A DNA stretch of 64,000 nt from Telluria antibiotica (GCF_011682055.1 NZ_JAAQOM010000011.1:62001-126000), one strand, 5' to 3'. Counted from the first letter of the stretch, positions 47,912 through 56,001 are shown. A program made the numbers and translations. The notes: generated by a model from the sequence alone, not told the origin.

Positions 47912-48094
47912 GATTGATACTGGTAGGGGCAACAAGATCAGTGTGCCATAAGGGGCATGTCACAGGCGCGCACGGCTGCGCGGCGGAAATGGCAACGGAA
48001 ACGACAAAGTCTACGCAGCCCTTTTTACAATCTTGTCAGCATATCATTCCCTTAGGAAACCGGCCACTCAGTTGTCGGAATTTTTTACACTTGC

Positions 48095-48363
48095 GTGCAG
48101 CCTGTCTTATGCGTTCGGCATGGGGCGGCGCTCGATTCCGGCTGGAATTTCACCTGGACCATCTTGGACTTTAGCGGCCCCTCGCCTCGGTCCGGCAGGT
48201 GCTCAACGGCGGCGGTTCCTCCTATGACGCGTTCTTCTACACCGGCATGCAATACGCCGGCAATGCGGTCGACGTATCGGCCGTGCCGGAACAGGCCAGC
48301 ATCGCGCTGTTGGGCCTCGGCCTGGTGGGCGTCGCCGCCGGTCGCCGTCGCAAGGCGCGCTGA
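48095..48363 (+). pseudogene. Remnant of a PEP-CTERM exosortase substrate
   Basis: The frame ending at 48363 gives VPEQASIALLGLGLVGVAAGRRRKAR-like residues, read as a Pro-Glu, a hydrophobic segment and an Arg-rich tail: the PEP-CTERM sorting signal for exosortase EpsH. The frame begins only after a stop at 48172-48174 and has no good start. The other frame just before it (from 48095) reads WNFTWTILDFSG, as in PEP-CTERM proteins, so a frameshift near 48177 probably joins the two. Most of the gene is missing. The fragment shows the host lineage has or had an exosortase system. Confidence 0.6.
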
Positions 48364-48544
48364 TTCATCGACATCCGAACAACTGCGGCGCGCCCGGACA
48401 AGCATGTGGCGCGCCGCTGATGACGGACGATGGAAGACTGTGTGGGACGAGGCCTGCGGCTGGGCTAACGCATCGCCGTGGATTGTTCCAAGTCAGAACG
48501 AACAGGTTTTTGTGAGGCGCCATGCATTTTGTGGAGCAATGACC

Positions 48545-48565
48545 AAGGCGCTTCGGCGTCTTTTT
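48545..48565 (+). terminator. Terminator downstream of the PEP-CTERM remnant
   Basis: AAGGCGC, TTCG loop, GCGTCTT, followed by a run of five T in all, read on the plus strand. It lies just beyond the 3' end of tRNA-Gly and faces away from it. Confidence 0.6.
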
Positions 48566-48568
48566 CAT

Positions 48569-48642
48569 TGGAGCGGGTGAAGGGAATCGAACCCTCGTCG
48601 TAAGCTTGGGAAGCTTCTGCTCTACCATTGAGCTACACCCGC
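48569..48642 (-). tRNA. tRNA-Gly (anticodon CCC)
   Basis: On the minus strand the 74-nt sequence folds into a cloverleaf with a 7-bp acceptor stem (GCGGGTG with CACCCGC), D-arm GCTC-AATGGTA-GAGC, anticodon loop TTCCCAA with anticodon CCC, T-arm GAGGG-TTCGATT-CCCTT and an encoded CCA. Pair 27-43 is G-A, a mismatch at the top of the anticodon stem. The anticodon reads GGG glycine codons, useful in this GC-rich genome. It is preceded by a good promoter. Confidence 0.95.
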
Positions 48643-48651
48643 GTTGCCTGC

Positions 48652-48681
48652 ATTCTACGCGGGATCGGCCTCGGTTGACAA
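48652..48681 (-). promoter_or_regulatory. Promoter of tRNA-Gly
   Basis: On the minus strand TTGTCA (48676-48681), an 18-base spacer and TAGAAT (48652-48657) lie ten bases before the tRNA 5' end. This is a near-consensus sigma-70 promoter. Confidence 0.65.
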
Positions 48682-48914
48682 CGGCGCCGGCACGCGGACG
48701 GCAATCCGCATATTGACCACGCTCAGGCCGAGCGTCACGCGCCTTAGACGTTTTCAGCATGAGCTAGTGCCGAAAAAAACGTTGGGCCGCCCATGGCCGA
48801 GCTCGTATATTGACCACTGGTCCATCAACACAGCGGAGGCACCGTGGCGCGCGCCGACTCATTGTCCACATTATGGTCGCACCTGCGCGACGTTCGCTGC
48901 CGGGAGCACGACTG

Positions 48915-49838
48915 ATGGCCGACTTCGACATCAACGCGATCGTACGCGACCTGCACACGGCACGCCGCCAGTGGCGCCAGGCCCATCGACCCGGCGGCGA
49001 AGTGCGCGGCATCGAGTTCCCGTCGCGCGACGCGCTCGCGGGCATCGTGGCGCAGCTGAAAGGCGTGCTGTTTCCGCTGCGCCTGGGGCCGCCCGACCTG
49101 CGCGAGGAAAGCGAGGACTTCCACGTCGCGCACGCGCTCGACACCGCGCTGCACGCGCTGCTGCGCCAGGTGCGCATCGAGCTGCGCTACAGCGCCGCGC
49201 TGCGCCACCTCACCGATACCGACATCGAGCAACAGGCGCTGGACGCCACGCGCGCGTTCGGCGCCGCGCTGCCCGGCATCCGCATCCTGCTCGACAGCGA
49301 CGTGATCGCCGCCTACCAGGGCGACCCCGCCGCGCGCAGCGTCGATGAAGTGCTGCTGTGCTATCCGGGCATCCTCGCGATGATCCACCACCGCCTCGCG
49401 CATCACCTGTACGGGCTCGGCCTGCCGCTGCTGGCGCGCATCGTCGCCGAGCTGGCGCACGGGGAAACAGGCATCGACATTCATCCGGGCGCGACGATCG
49501 GCGCCGGTTTCTTCATCGACCACGGCACGGGCGTCGTGATCGGCGAGACGGCCGTCATCGGCCAGCGCGTGCGACTGTACCAGGCCGTCACCCTGGGCGC
49601 CAAGCGCTTCCCCGAGAATGCCGACGGCACCTTGCAGAAGGGCTTGCCGCGCCATCCTGTCGTCGAGGACGACGTCGTGATCTATGCGGGCGCCACGCTG
49701 CTGGGCCGCATCACCGTCGGCAAGGGTGCCGTCATCGGCGGCAACGTCTGGCTCACGCACGACGTGCCCCCGGGCGCGCACGTGGCCCAGGCGGCGTCGC
49801 GCGAGGACTGTCCGGGGCTGCCGGGCGAGCCGGCCTGA
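48915..49838 (+). CDS. epsC: Serine O-acetyltransferase, EpsC type
   Basis: A 307-residue hexapeptide-repeat transferase that makes O-acetylserine for cysteine synthesis. The C-terminal left-handed helix shows GIDIHPGATIGAGFFIDHGTG and VVIGETAVIGQRVRLYQAVTLGAKR, the serine acetyltransferase signature. The long N-terminal helical half is typical of the EpsC/SrpH class rather than E. coli CysE. GGGAG lies nine bases before the ATG. Upstream, ATATTGACCAC occurs twice (48710 and 48807), possibly promoter or regulator sites. It is convergent with the first TraB/GumN-like gene across only 19 bp. Confidence 0.93.
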   Translation: MADFDINAIVRDLHTARRQWRQAHRPGGEVRGIEFPSRDALAGIVAQLKGVLFPLRLGPPDLREESEDFHVAHALDTALHALLRQVRIELRYSAALRHLTDTDIEQQALDATRAFGAALPGIRILLDSDVIAAYQGDPAARSVDEVLLCYPGILAMIHHRLAHHLYGLGLPLLARIVAELAHGETGIDIHPGATIGAGFFIDHGTGVVIGETAVIGQRVRLYQAVTLGAKRFPENADGTLQKGLPRHPVVEDDVVIYAGATLLGRITVGKGAVIGGNVWLTHDVPPGAHVAQAASREDCPGLPGEPA

Positions 49839-49857
49839 TGTTCGCTCACCTGTCTGC

Positions 49858-50940
49858 TCACCGCGGGCTCTCGACCGTGTAGCCCTTGGCCTGCAGCGCG
49901 GCGAGGTAGCTGGTCGGGCCGACGATATCCTGGATTTCCAGCACGGCAAACGTCGATGCATTGGCGACCAGCGCCTTCTCCGCCGCCCGCAGCCACGACA
50001 GGCGCAGGCGTTCGCGCATCTGGCGCAGCGCGGCGGCATCCTTCGCGATCGAACTGTTCAGGATCGCATCGAGGCAGGCATCGCGGCGCTCCGCGAAATT
50101 CAGGCCGCGGATCTGGCCGATGTCGCCGTTGGCCCAGGCATTCGCACGCACGCGCATCGTCTCGAGGTCGATGTCCAGGCTGTCCAGTGTCTTCGTGAAG
50201 CAGACGAGGTCGTCGACCTGGGAATTCTTGAAGTCGCGCACGAGCTTGCGCGGGTCGTCGAGCATCACGTCGTAGCCGGAATCGCTCATCCTGACCTTGT
50301 TCTTCTTCGCGATGTCCTCGATCGTGCCCAGCACTTCGCTGCCGTAGGCCAGGCCGCTCTGCTTGAGGCCCGCGAGCAGCAATTCCTCGCCGGCGAACAC
50401 GGGCCGGTAACGCTCGACGCCGTCGTCGTCACCGATGTATTTCGCCTTCAACGTCGTCCAGTGCGCATAGACGTCGGCGGGGACGACGTCGTGCAGCACG
50501 GCGTCGTCCGGATTGCGCTTGATGCCGATGAGGCTGGGCAGCGCGGTCAGCCCGCGAAAAAAGCCGATATGCGCTTTCGCGACGGGCGGCATCAAGACTT
50601 CGTCGGACTTCGCGACGAGCCGCTCCACGCGCGACGCATCCCACTGCATCTTTTGCGGCAGCGGCGCGTACGTCCCGAACACCCACATCACATGCGTCCC
50701 CTTCGACACTTTCCACACGCCCGGACCGGGACGACGGCCTTCGACGACGACGGTGGCCGGGACGGCGTCCGCGGCGATGGCGGGCTCGGACGCGGGCATG
50801 CCGGGCTGGGCGGCGGCGGCGTCGGTGGCGGCCGGCTGGGCTGGCGGTGGCCCGGCCTGGTCCGTGCTCCGGGCCAGCGCCGGCAACGCCAGCAGGCCCA
50901 GCCACAGCGCGCAGGCGCGGCGCAGGGTTCTCTTTCTCAT
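49858..50940 (-). CDS. TraB/GumN-like protein, first of two paralogues (motifs degenerate)
   Basis: A 360-residue exported protein with a signal peptide at residues 1-24 (ALWLGLLALPALA). Its overall pattern (VWKVSKGTHVMWVFGTY near the start of the domain, SFAVLEIQDIVG-type and AALQAKGYTVESP at the end) fits the TraB/GumN family. In typical members the first strand ends in G-x-x-H and the C-terminal strand contains G-x-x-H-L-x-G. Here they read GTYA and EIQDIVG, with no histidines, so metal-dependent peptidase activity is probably lost. It is followed in the same direction by nothing. A paralogue lies upstream at 51066. Its upstream element is at 51011-51044. Confidence 0.75.
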   Translation of the reverse strand: MRKRTLRRACALWLGLLALPALARSTDQAGPPPAQPAATDAAAAQPGMPASEPAIAADAVPATVVVEGRRPGPGVWKVSKGTHVMWVFGTYAPLPQKMQWDASRVERLVAKSDEVLMPPVAKAHIGFFRGLTALPSLIGIKRNPDDAVLHDVVPADVYAHWTTLKAKYIGDDDGVERYRPVFAGEELLLAGLKQSGLAYGSEVLGTIEDIAKKNKVRMSDSGYDVMLDDPRKLVRDFKNSQVDDLVCFTKTLDSLDIDLETMRVRANAWANGDIGQIRGLNFAERRDACLDAILNSSIAKDAAALRQMRERLRLSWLRAAEKALVANASTFAVLEIQDIVGPTSYLAALQAKGYTVESPR

Positions 50941-51010
50941 CGGGGTGGCATCCCTATTGTTGTGTACTGCAAGCTTAACGTTCGGGATGCCGCCACGACT
51001 ACAAGCAAAT

Positions 51011-51044
51011 GCAACGAAGTGTTACGAGTTTGACATGCATATGT
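51011..51044 (-). promoter_or_regulatory. Conserved upstream element of the first TraB/GumN-like gene
   Basis: GCAACGAAGTGTTAC (51011-51025), six bases, then GACATGCATATGT (51032-51044), on the plus strand. The same two blocks with the same 6-base gap are upstream of the second paralogue. The first block is a near-palindrome (GTAAC-N5-GTTGC on the minus strand). It ends 71 bp before the start codon. Confidence 0.6.
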
Positions 51045-51065
51045 CACAACCCCGCACCGGCCGTG

Positions 51066-52085
51066 TCACTTCGGGCTCTCGACCGTGTAGCCTTTTGCCC
51101 GCAGGTCGGCCAAGTAATTGTTCGGGCCGACGATGTCCTTCATCTGCAGCAGGGCGAACGTCGACGTGTTGTCGGCCAGTGATTTTTCGGCCGCTTTCAT
51201 CCAGTTGGCGCGGATGCGCTCGCGCACGTTCTGGAAGGCGGGCGTCGTCCTGGCGAGGGAACTGTTCAGCACGGCGTCGGCACAGACCTCGTCCCGCTCC
51301 GCGAGGTCCAGACGCGTCAAGGCGGCGATATTGCCGTCGGCCCAGGCATTGGCGCCGGCGCGCATCGTGCCGATATCCTTGTCCAGGCCCTGCACCGTCC
51401 GCGTGAGGCACGCCAGGTCTTCCATCTGCGCCTTCTTGAACGCCGTCAGCGTGGCGCGCGGATCGTCGAGCTGGATGCCGAGCATGGTCCCGGTCAGCTT
51501 GACCTTGTTTTGCTTGGCGATCTTCTCGATTTCGCCGGACACGGCCATGTTCTGGACGAGACCGTTCTTCTTCAGGCCCGCATGCAGCAATTTCTCGGCC
51601 GCGAACAGCGGGCGGTCGCGCTCGACGCCGTCGTCGTTGCCGATGTACTTGTCCTTCAACGCCTGCCAGTGCGCGTACACGTCCGGCGGCAACACGTCCT
51701 GCAGCTTGGCGCCGTCCGGGTTGTTTTGCAGGCCGATCATCGTCGGCAGCATGGTCAATCCGCGCCACCAACTCATGCCGACGGTGAAGCCGGGCGGCTG
51801 CAGCACTTCCTGCGACTTGGCGACGAGGCGTTCGACATGCGACGCGTCCCACTCCATCTTTTGCGGCAGCGGCGTGTACAGGCCGAACACCCACATCACG
51901 TGGTCGCCTTTCGACACCTTCCAGACGCCAGGGCCGGGCCGGCGGCCTTCGACCACGACGGTGGCCGGGACCGGCTCCTCGGCGGCCGGCTGCACGGCCG
52001 CGGGGGCCGCATCAGGCGCGGTCTGCGCCAGCGCCGGCAAAGTCAGGAAACTCAGGTACAACGCGCATGTCGTGTGTTTGCTCAT
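51066..52085 (-). CDS. TraB/GumN-like protein, second paralogue (motifs degenerate)
   Basis: A 339-residue exported protein with a signal peptide (CALYLSFLTLPALA, residues about 6-20). It is clearly homologous over its length to the gene at 49858; both carry ATVVVEGRRPGPGVWKVSKG and PQKM-WDAS-VERLVAKS. The histidine motifs of TraB/GumN are also missing here (MWVFGLYT and LLQMKDIVG). Divergence between the two copies suggests an old duplication. Each has its own upstream element, so they may be made together but are not on one transcript by necessity. Function is unknown. Confidence 0.75.
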   Translation of the reverse strand: MSKHTTCALYLSFLTLPALAQTAPDAAPAAVQPAAEEPVPATVVVEGRRPGPGVWKVSKGDHVMWVFGLYTPLPQKMEWDASHVERLVAKSQEVLQPPGFTVGMSWWRGLTMLPTMIGLQNNPDGAKLQDVLPPDVYAHWQALKDKYIGNDDGVERDRPLFAAEKLLHAGLKKNGLVQNMAVSGEIEKIAKQNKVKLTGTMLGIQLDDPRATLTAFKKAQMEDLACLTRTVQGLDKDIGTMRAGANAWADGNIAALTRLDLAERDEVCADAVLNSSLARTTPAFQNVRERIRANWMKAAEKSLADNTSTFALLQMKDIVGPNNYLADLRAKGYTVESPK

Positions 52086-52149
52086 CGTGCATCCCTTTGT
52101 TGTTGTGTGCACAACAGATTAGCGCCAGCGATGCGCCCCGCCTACCGGG

Positions 52150-52183
52150 GCAACGAAGTGTTACATTTATGACATGCATATGT
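52150..52183 (-). promoter_or_regulatory. Conserved upstream element of the second TraB/GumN-like gene
   Basis: GCAACGAAGTGTTAC (52150-52164), six bases, then GACATGCATATGT (52171-52183) on the plus strand, identical to the element before the first paralogue. It lies 65 bp before the start codon and 15 bp from the end of the UdgX gene. Confidence 0.6.
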
Positions 52184-52197
52184 TGCGACGGCAATGT

Positions 52198-53733
52198 TCA
52201 CGCATCAGGGACGTCGATGGGCCGCTGCAGGAGGTCGTGCGCGAGCTTGATGCCCTCGACCATCGTGTTGAACGCGTCGCGCTTCGCGTCCTCGCCGGGC
52301 ACGCGCAGCACGTACGACGGGTGGTACGTGGTGACGACCCAGCGGCCTTCGTGGCGCAGCGGTTTGCCGAGGGAATTCTTCAGCGTGACGTTCGCGGTGC
52401 GCAGTACGGATTTCAGCGCGGTGGCGCCGAGCGCGACGATGACGGTCGGCTTCACGCTCGCCAGTTCCTTGTCGAGCCAGTAGTGACAGGCCTCGATCTC
52501 GCGCTGCGCGGGCGTCTTGTGCAGGCGCCGCTTGCCGCGCGGCTCCCACTTGAAATGCTTGACGGCGTTGGTGACGTAGACCGTGTCGCGGTCGACGCCG
52601 GCCGCCTCGCACACGCGGTCGAGCAGCTTGCCGGCCGGGCCGACGAACGGCTGTCCGGCCAGGTCTTCCTGGTCGCCCGGCTGCTCGCCGACGAACATGA
52701 TCTTCGCCCGTTTCGGCCCCTCGCCGCCGACGGCCTGCGTGGCGAATTCCCACAGCTCGCAGCGGCGGCATTCGTCCAAGGTGGATGGCTGCTCGCGGTC
52801 GGGCTGGGCGTCCTCGGGAGCGATGGGGATCGTCGTGCCCTTGCGCTGGCCGACGGCCTCGTACTGCCCCACCTTGCGCGCACCCAGCGCGGCCGCGCTC
52901 ACCATCTGGGGCACGATCTTCGCCTCGGGCAGGTTCTTCCAGCGATGCGTCGGGATGTGCTGGTGCATGACCTCCGTGTTCAGACGCGCCGGGTTGAACA
53001 CGCTGCGGTAGTACGTCAGCCACAGGGCTTCCCCGCCGTCTTTGCTACCCTGCTCGAGGTCGGCGGCGTCGCGCACGAGAGGGCCCGTGTTGTGCAACGT
53101 GTGGCCGTCCCACAGGACGCTCGCGTCCGGCGTGGCGATCATCCAGCTGATCTTGCCCATGCGCGCGACGAAATGCTCGGCCACCTGGGGCAGCACGTCG
53201 TGGCGCGGCTCGTACCAGGCGACGAAGCGGGGCGGCCCGGCTTCTTCCGGGCGCTCGCGGAAGCGGATATAGGCATGCATGTCGTGTTCCTCGCGGTGCA
53301 CCGCCTTCACCATCGCGTGCAGGCGCGCGCCGTCCTCGTCGGCGGGAGATTGCACGTCGTGCTCGCCCTGCTGCCAGCGCCAGATCACGCGGTACAGGAA
53401 CGCCCAGCGGTCCGGCACGCGGCAGCAGGCGGCCGACTGCAGCATCTCCATCAGCGATCGCGGGATGTGCGGCGCGGGCCGCAACGGCTCGGTCGGCGGT
53501 GTGGAAGGATTATGCGAGGCCTCGGCCGTCGGCGGCGCACCCGAGACCGGCGCGGTCCCGGACAGCAGGTCGTCCATGTGCGGCGTCCCCCACGTCACCT
53601 GCTCCGGTGGAATGCCGTGGACGAGCAGCTCGCGCGCGGCCTCGCGCCATGCGGCGAACGTGTCGACGACGAGCGGTTGCCCGGCCCGGACCAGCGCGTC
53701 CGCGGGTTGGAGTGCGGCCGGCGCATCCATCAT
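52198..53733 (-). CDS. UdgX-family uracil-DNA binding protein with N-terminal TIGR03915-like domain
   Basis: A 511-residue fusion. The N-terminal part (about 1-270) is the domain often annotated as a SAM-linked DNA metabolism protein (TIGR03915-like). The C-terminal part (about 310-505) is a family-4-like uracil-DNA glycosylase. GEQPGDQED near residues 349-357 and FVGPAGKLLD are glycosylase motifs, and KRRLHKTP with His near 405 is the R-loop that in UdgX bonds covalently to the abasic site. The start at 53733 overlaps the radical SAM stop (ATGA), so the pair is translationally coupled behind a LexA box. Confidence 0.9.
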   Translation of the reverse strand: MMDAPAALQPADALVRAGQPLVVDTFAAWREAARELLVHGIPPEQVTWGTPHMDDLLSGTAPVSGAPPTAEASHNPSTPPTEPLRPAPHIPRSLMEMLQSAACCRVPDRWAFLYRVIWRWQQGEHDVQSPADEDGARLHAMVKAVHREEHDMHAYIRFRERPEEAGPPRFVAWYEPRHDVLPQVAEHFVARMGKISWMIATPDASVLWDGHTLHNTGPLVRDAADLEQGSKDGGEALWLTYYRSVFNPARLNTEVMHQHIPTHRWKNLPEAKIVPQMVSAAALGARKVGQYEAVGQRKGTTIPIAPEDAQPDREQPSTLDECRRCELWEFATQAVGGEGPKRAKIMFVGEQPGDQEDLAGQPFVGPAGKLLDRVCEAAGVDRDTVYVTNAVKHFKWEPRGKRRLHKTPAQREIEACHYWLDKELASVKPTVIVALGATALKSVLRTANVTLKNSLGKPLRHEGRWVVTTYHPSYVLRVPGEDAKRDAFNTMVEGIKLAHDLLQRPIDVPDA

Positions 53734-54959
53734 GCGGCCTGCAGCTCCGGCCACAGGTTCATCTGCTGCGGGGCGTCGGCCAGGTTACGCCGCAGCAGGT
53801 CGGACGACGCGGTGCCTTGCGCCGGCTTGTAGTCCGCCGTGATGACGAACGGGGCCAGCTTCTTGAGGCTGCAGCGCAGGCGCGACAGGTCTTCCCAGCG
53901 GATACGCCGCAACCGCCGCAAGTCGATCAGGCGCTTCGCCGTGCGCAGCCCGATGCCCGGCACGCGCGAAATCATCGTCTCGTCCGCGCGGTTCAGGTCG
54001 AGCGGGAAGTGGTCGCGGTTCGCGAGCGCCCAGCCCAGTTTGGGATCGATGTCCAGCGCGAGGTTCCCGGCTGCGGGCATCAACTCCTTCGCCGTAAAGC
54101 CGTAGCCGCGCAGGAGAAAATCGGCCTGGTACAACCGGTGCTCGCGCAACAGCGGCGGCGGCGCGGACGGCACGCTGGACGGGCTGTGCGGGATCGGGCT
54201 GAACGCCGAGTAGTACACGCGCTTGAGCTTGTAGCTGCCGTACAGCGTCTGCGCCGTATGCAGGATCGTCCGGTCGTCGCTCGCGTCCGCGCCGACGATC
54301 ATCTGCGTGCTCTGCCCCGCGGGCGCGAACACGGGCGCCTTCGGGTGGTCGTCCTTTTCGTCCAGCTTCGTGCGGATCGAACCCATCGCCAGCTTGATCG
54401 TCTGGACGTTCTTTTCGGGCGCGAGCTTCGTCACGCTGTCCTGCGTGGGCAGTTCGATGTTCACGGACAGGCGGTCGGCATAACGGCCCGCCAGCTCGAT
54501 GAGGCGCGGGTCGGCGTCGGGGATCGTCTTGAGGTGGATGTAGCCGCGGAACTGGTGGTCCTCGCGCAGGCGGCGCGCGACCTCGACCAGCTGCTCCATC
54601 GTGTAGTCGCTCGACTGGATGATGCCGGAGCTGAGGAACAGGCCGTCGATGTAGTTGCGCAGGTAAAAATCGTGCGTGAGCTTGACGACTTCGTCGACGG
54701 AAAAGCGCGCCCGCGGCACGTTCGACGTGCGCCGGTTCACGCAATACTGGCAATCGTAGACGCAGAAATTCGTCAGCAGGATCTTGAGCAGCGAGACGCA
54801 GCGCCCGTCCGGCGTATAGCTGTGGCAGATGCCCATGCCATTCGTGGCGCCCAGCCCGTCCTTGTCGACCGAGTCGCGCCTGGGCGCGCCGCTGCTCGCG
54901 CACGAGGCGTCGTACTTGGCCGCGTCGGCCAGGATCTCGAGCTTGTCTTTGAGTTCCAT
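53730..54959 (-). CDS. Putative DNA modification/repair radical SAM protein
   Basis: A 409-residue radical SAM enzyme. The iron-sulfur motif is C-x3-C-x2-C at residues 66, 70 and 73 (CVYDCQYC). The C-terminus carries a helix-hairpin-helix (VPGIGLRTAKRLIDLRRL, about 320-345), which should bind DNA. This architecture matches the TIGR03916-type protein repeatedly found next to UdgX, whose chemistry is unknown. The start is taken as ATG at 54959; ATG at 54971 lies inside the LexA box and is less likely. It is the first gene of the two-gene operon. Confidence 0.9.
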   Translation of the reverse strand: MELKDKLEILADAAKYDASCASSGAPRRDSVDKDGLGATNGMGICHSYTPDGRCVSLLKILLTNFCVYDCQYCVNRRTSNVPRARFSVDEVVKLTHDFYLRNYIDGLFLSSGIIQSSDYTMEQLVEVARRLREDHQFRGYIHLKTIPDADPRLIELAGRYADRLSVNIELPTQDSVTKLAPEKNVQTIKLAMGSIRTKLDEKDDHPKAPVFAPAGQSTQMIVGADASDDRTILHTAQTLYGSYKLKRVYYSAFSPIPHSPSSVPSAPPPLLREHRLYQADFLLRGYGFTAKELMPAAGNLALDIDPKLGWALANRDHFPLDLNRADETMISRVPGIGLRTAKRLIDLRRLRRIRWEDLSRLRCSLKKLAPFVITADYKPAQGTASSDLLRRNLADAPQQMNLWPELQAA

Positions 54960-54970
54960 TACGCTGCCCA

Positions 54971-54990
54971 TACTGTATATATGTACAGTA
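54971..54990. promoter_or_regulatory. LexA box upstream of the radical SAM-UdgX operon
   Basis: TACTGTATATATGTACAGTA contains CTGT-N8-ACAG and is nearly a perfect palindrome. It ends about 12 bp before the start codon and overlaps a TATACT -10-like sequence on the minus strand, the best position for repression. It predicts SOS induction. Confidence 0.9.
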
Positions 54991-55121
54991 TATCGCAAAT
55001 CGCGGCTGCCGCGCCGTGCGCGCACGCACGGTTGCTGCGCATGTTTATCCGGCTTTATCCGGCCGCTGCAATTTCACGATGTTAATATCGACGGATCGCC
55101 CCATGCCGCTCAGGATTCACC

Positions 55122-55925
55122 ATGTCTGTACAGTTCCGCAACAACGTCCACGTCACCGGTGCGGGGACGACGACGATGGTGTTCATCCACGGCTTCGGCT
55201 GCGACCAGACCATGTGGCGCCACATCGCACCGGCCTTCGCCGACCGCTTCCGTGTCGTGCTGTACGACCTGACGGGCAGCGGCCGCTCCGACCTGTCCGC
55301 CTACGACCGCATGAAGTACGGCAGCCTGCAGGGCCACGTCACGGATCTGCTGGACATCCTCGACGCCTGCGCGGCCGGCCCATGCATCGTCGTCGGCCAC
55401 TCGGTGGGCGCGTCGATCGGGCTGCTGGCGACGGTCGCGGCGCCGCAGCGCTTCATCGCGCAGGTACTGGTCGGGCCATCACCGTGCTACGTCAACGACG
55501 GCGATTACGTCGGCGGGTTCAATCGCGAAGACATCGACGGCCTGCTGGCCGCGATGGAGACCAACTTCATCAACTGGTCGCGCAAGATGGCGCCCGCGAT
55601 CATGGGCGCCCCGAACCAGCCGGCGCTCGGCGAGGAACTGGCGCGCAGCTTTTGCCGCAACGACCCCGCCATCGCCAAGCATTTCGCGCGCGTGACGTTC
55701 AACACCGACGTGCGGGCCGACGTGGTGAAGTCCACCGCACCCGCGCTGATCCTGCAATGCAGCGACGACCTGATCGTGCCGCGTGAAGTGGGTGACTGGC
55801 TGCACCGCCACCTGGCGCACAGCACGTTACGCGTGATCGACAACGTGGGGCACTGTCCGCACCTGAGCGCGCCGACGGCGAGTTCGGATGCGATCGAGTC
55901 GTTCCTCGCGCAGACGCTCATGTAG
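55122..55925 (+). CDS. RsbQ/KAI2-type alpha/beta hydrolase
   Basis: A 267-residue alpha/beta hydrolase. The nucleophile is Ser 94 in GHSVGAS, with Asp near 217 (SDDLIVP) and His near 247 (VGHCPHLS), spacing as in Bacillus RsbQ and plant KAI2/D14. The sequence NNVHVTGAGTTTMVFIHGFGCDQTMW at the N-terminus is typical. In Bacillus RsbQ works with a PAS phosphatase in stress signalling; no partner is adjacent here, though signalling genes follow. It is divergent from the radical SAM operon. Its TAG stop is provided by the palindromic repeat at 55922. Confidence 0.9.
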   Translation: MSVQFRNNVHVTGAGTTTMVFIHGFGCDQTMWRHIAPAFADRFRVVLYDLTGSGRSDLSAYDRMKYGSLQGHVTDLLDILDACAAGPCIVVGHSVGASIGLLATVAAPQRFIAQVLVGPSPCYVNDGDYVGGFNREDIDGLLAAMETNFINWSRKMAPAIMGAPNQPALGEELARSFCRNDPAIAKHFARVTFNTDVRADVVKSTAPALILQCSDDLIVPREVGDWLHRHLAHSTLRVIDNVGHCPHLSAPTASSDAIESFLAQTLM

Positions 55926-55999
55926 GGTGGGCTCCCCGAGCCCACACGTGACGCATCCGGCATGTTGACGTTCGCGTGGGCACGGGGTGCCCACCCTAC
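55922..55999. repeat. Palindromic intergenic repeat, cluster 11 (two inverted units)
   Basis: Unit one (55922-55948) has core TCCCCGA and supplies the stop codon of the hydrolase. Unit two (55973-55999) is inverted with core ACGGGGT. It abuts the stop of the Sel1 gene. It lies between convergent genes. Confidence 0.95.
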
Positions 56000-56001
56000 G
56001 C

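Noticed and set aside
48001-48100. A sigma-54 promoter before the PEP-CTERM remnant
   Set aside because: No GG-N10-GC pair with the TGGCAC and TTGC context was found; TTGC at 48091 lacks the -24 element.
48810-48914. An N-terminal extension of the serine acetyltransferase starting at a TTG
   Set aside because: The 35 extra residues are unlike the family, and the ATG at 48915 has a good ribosome site.
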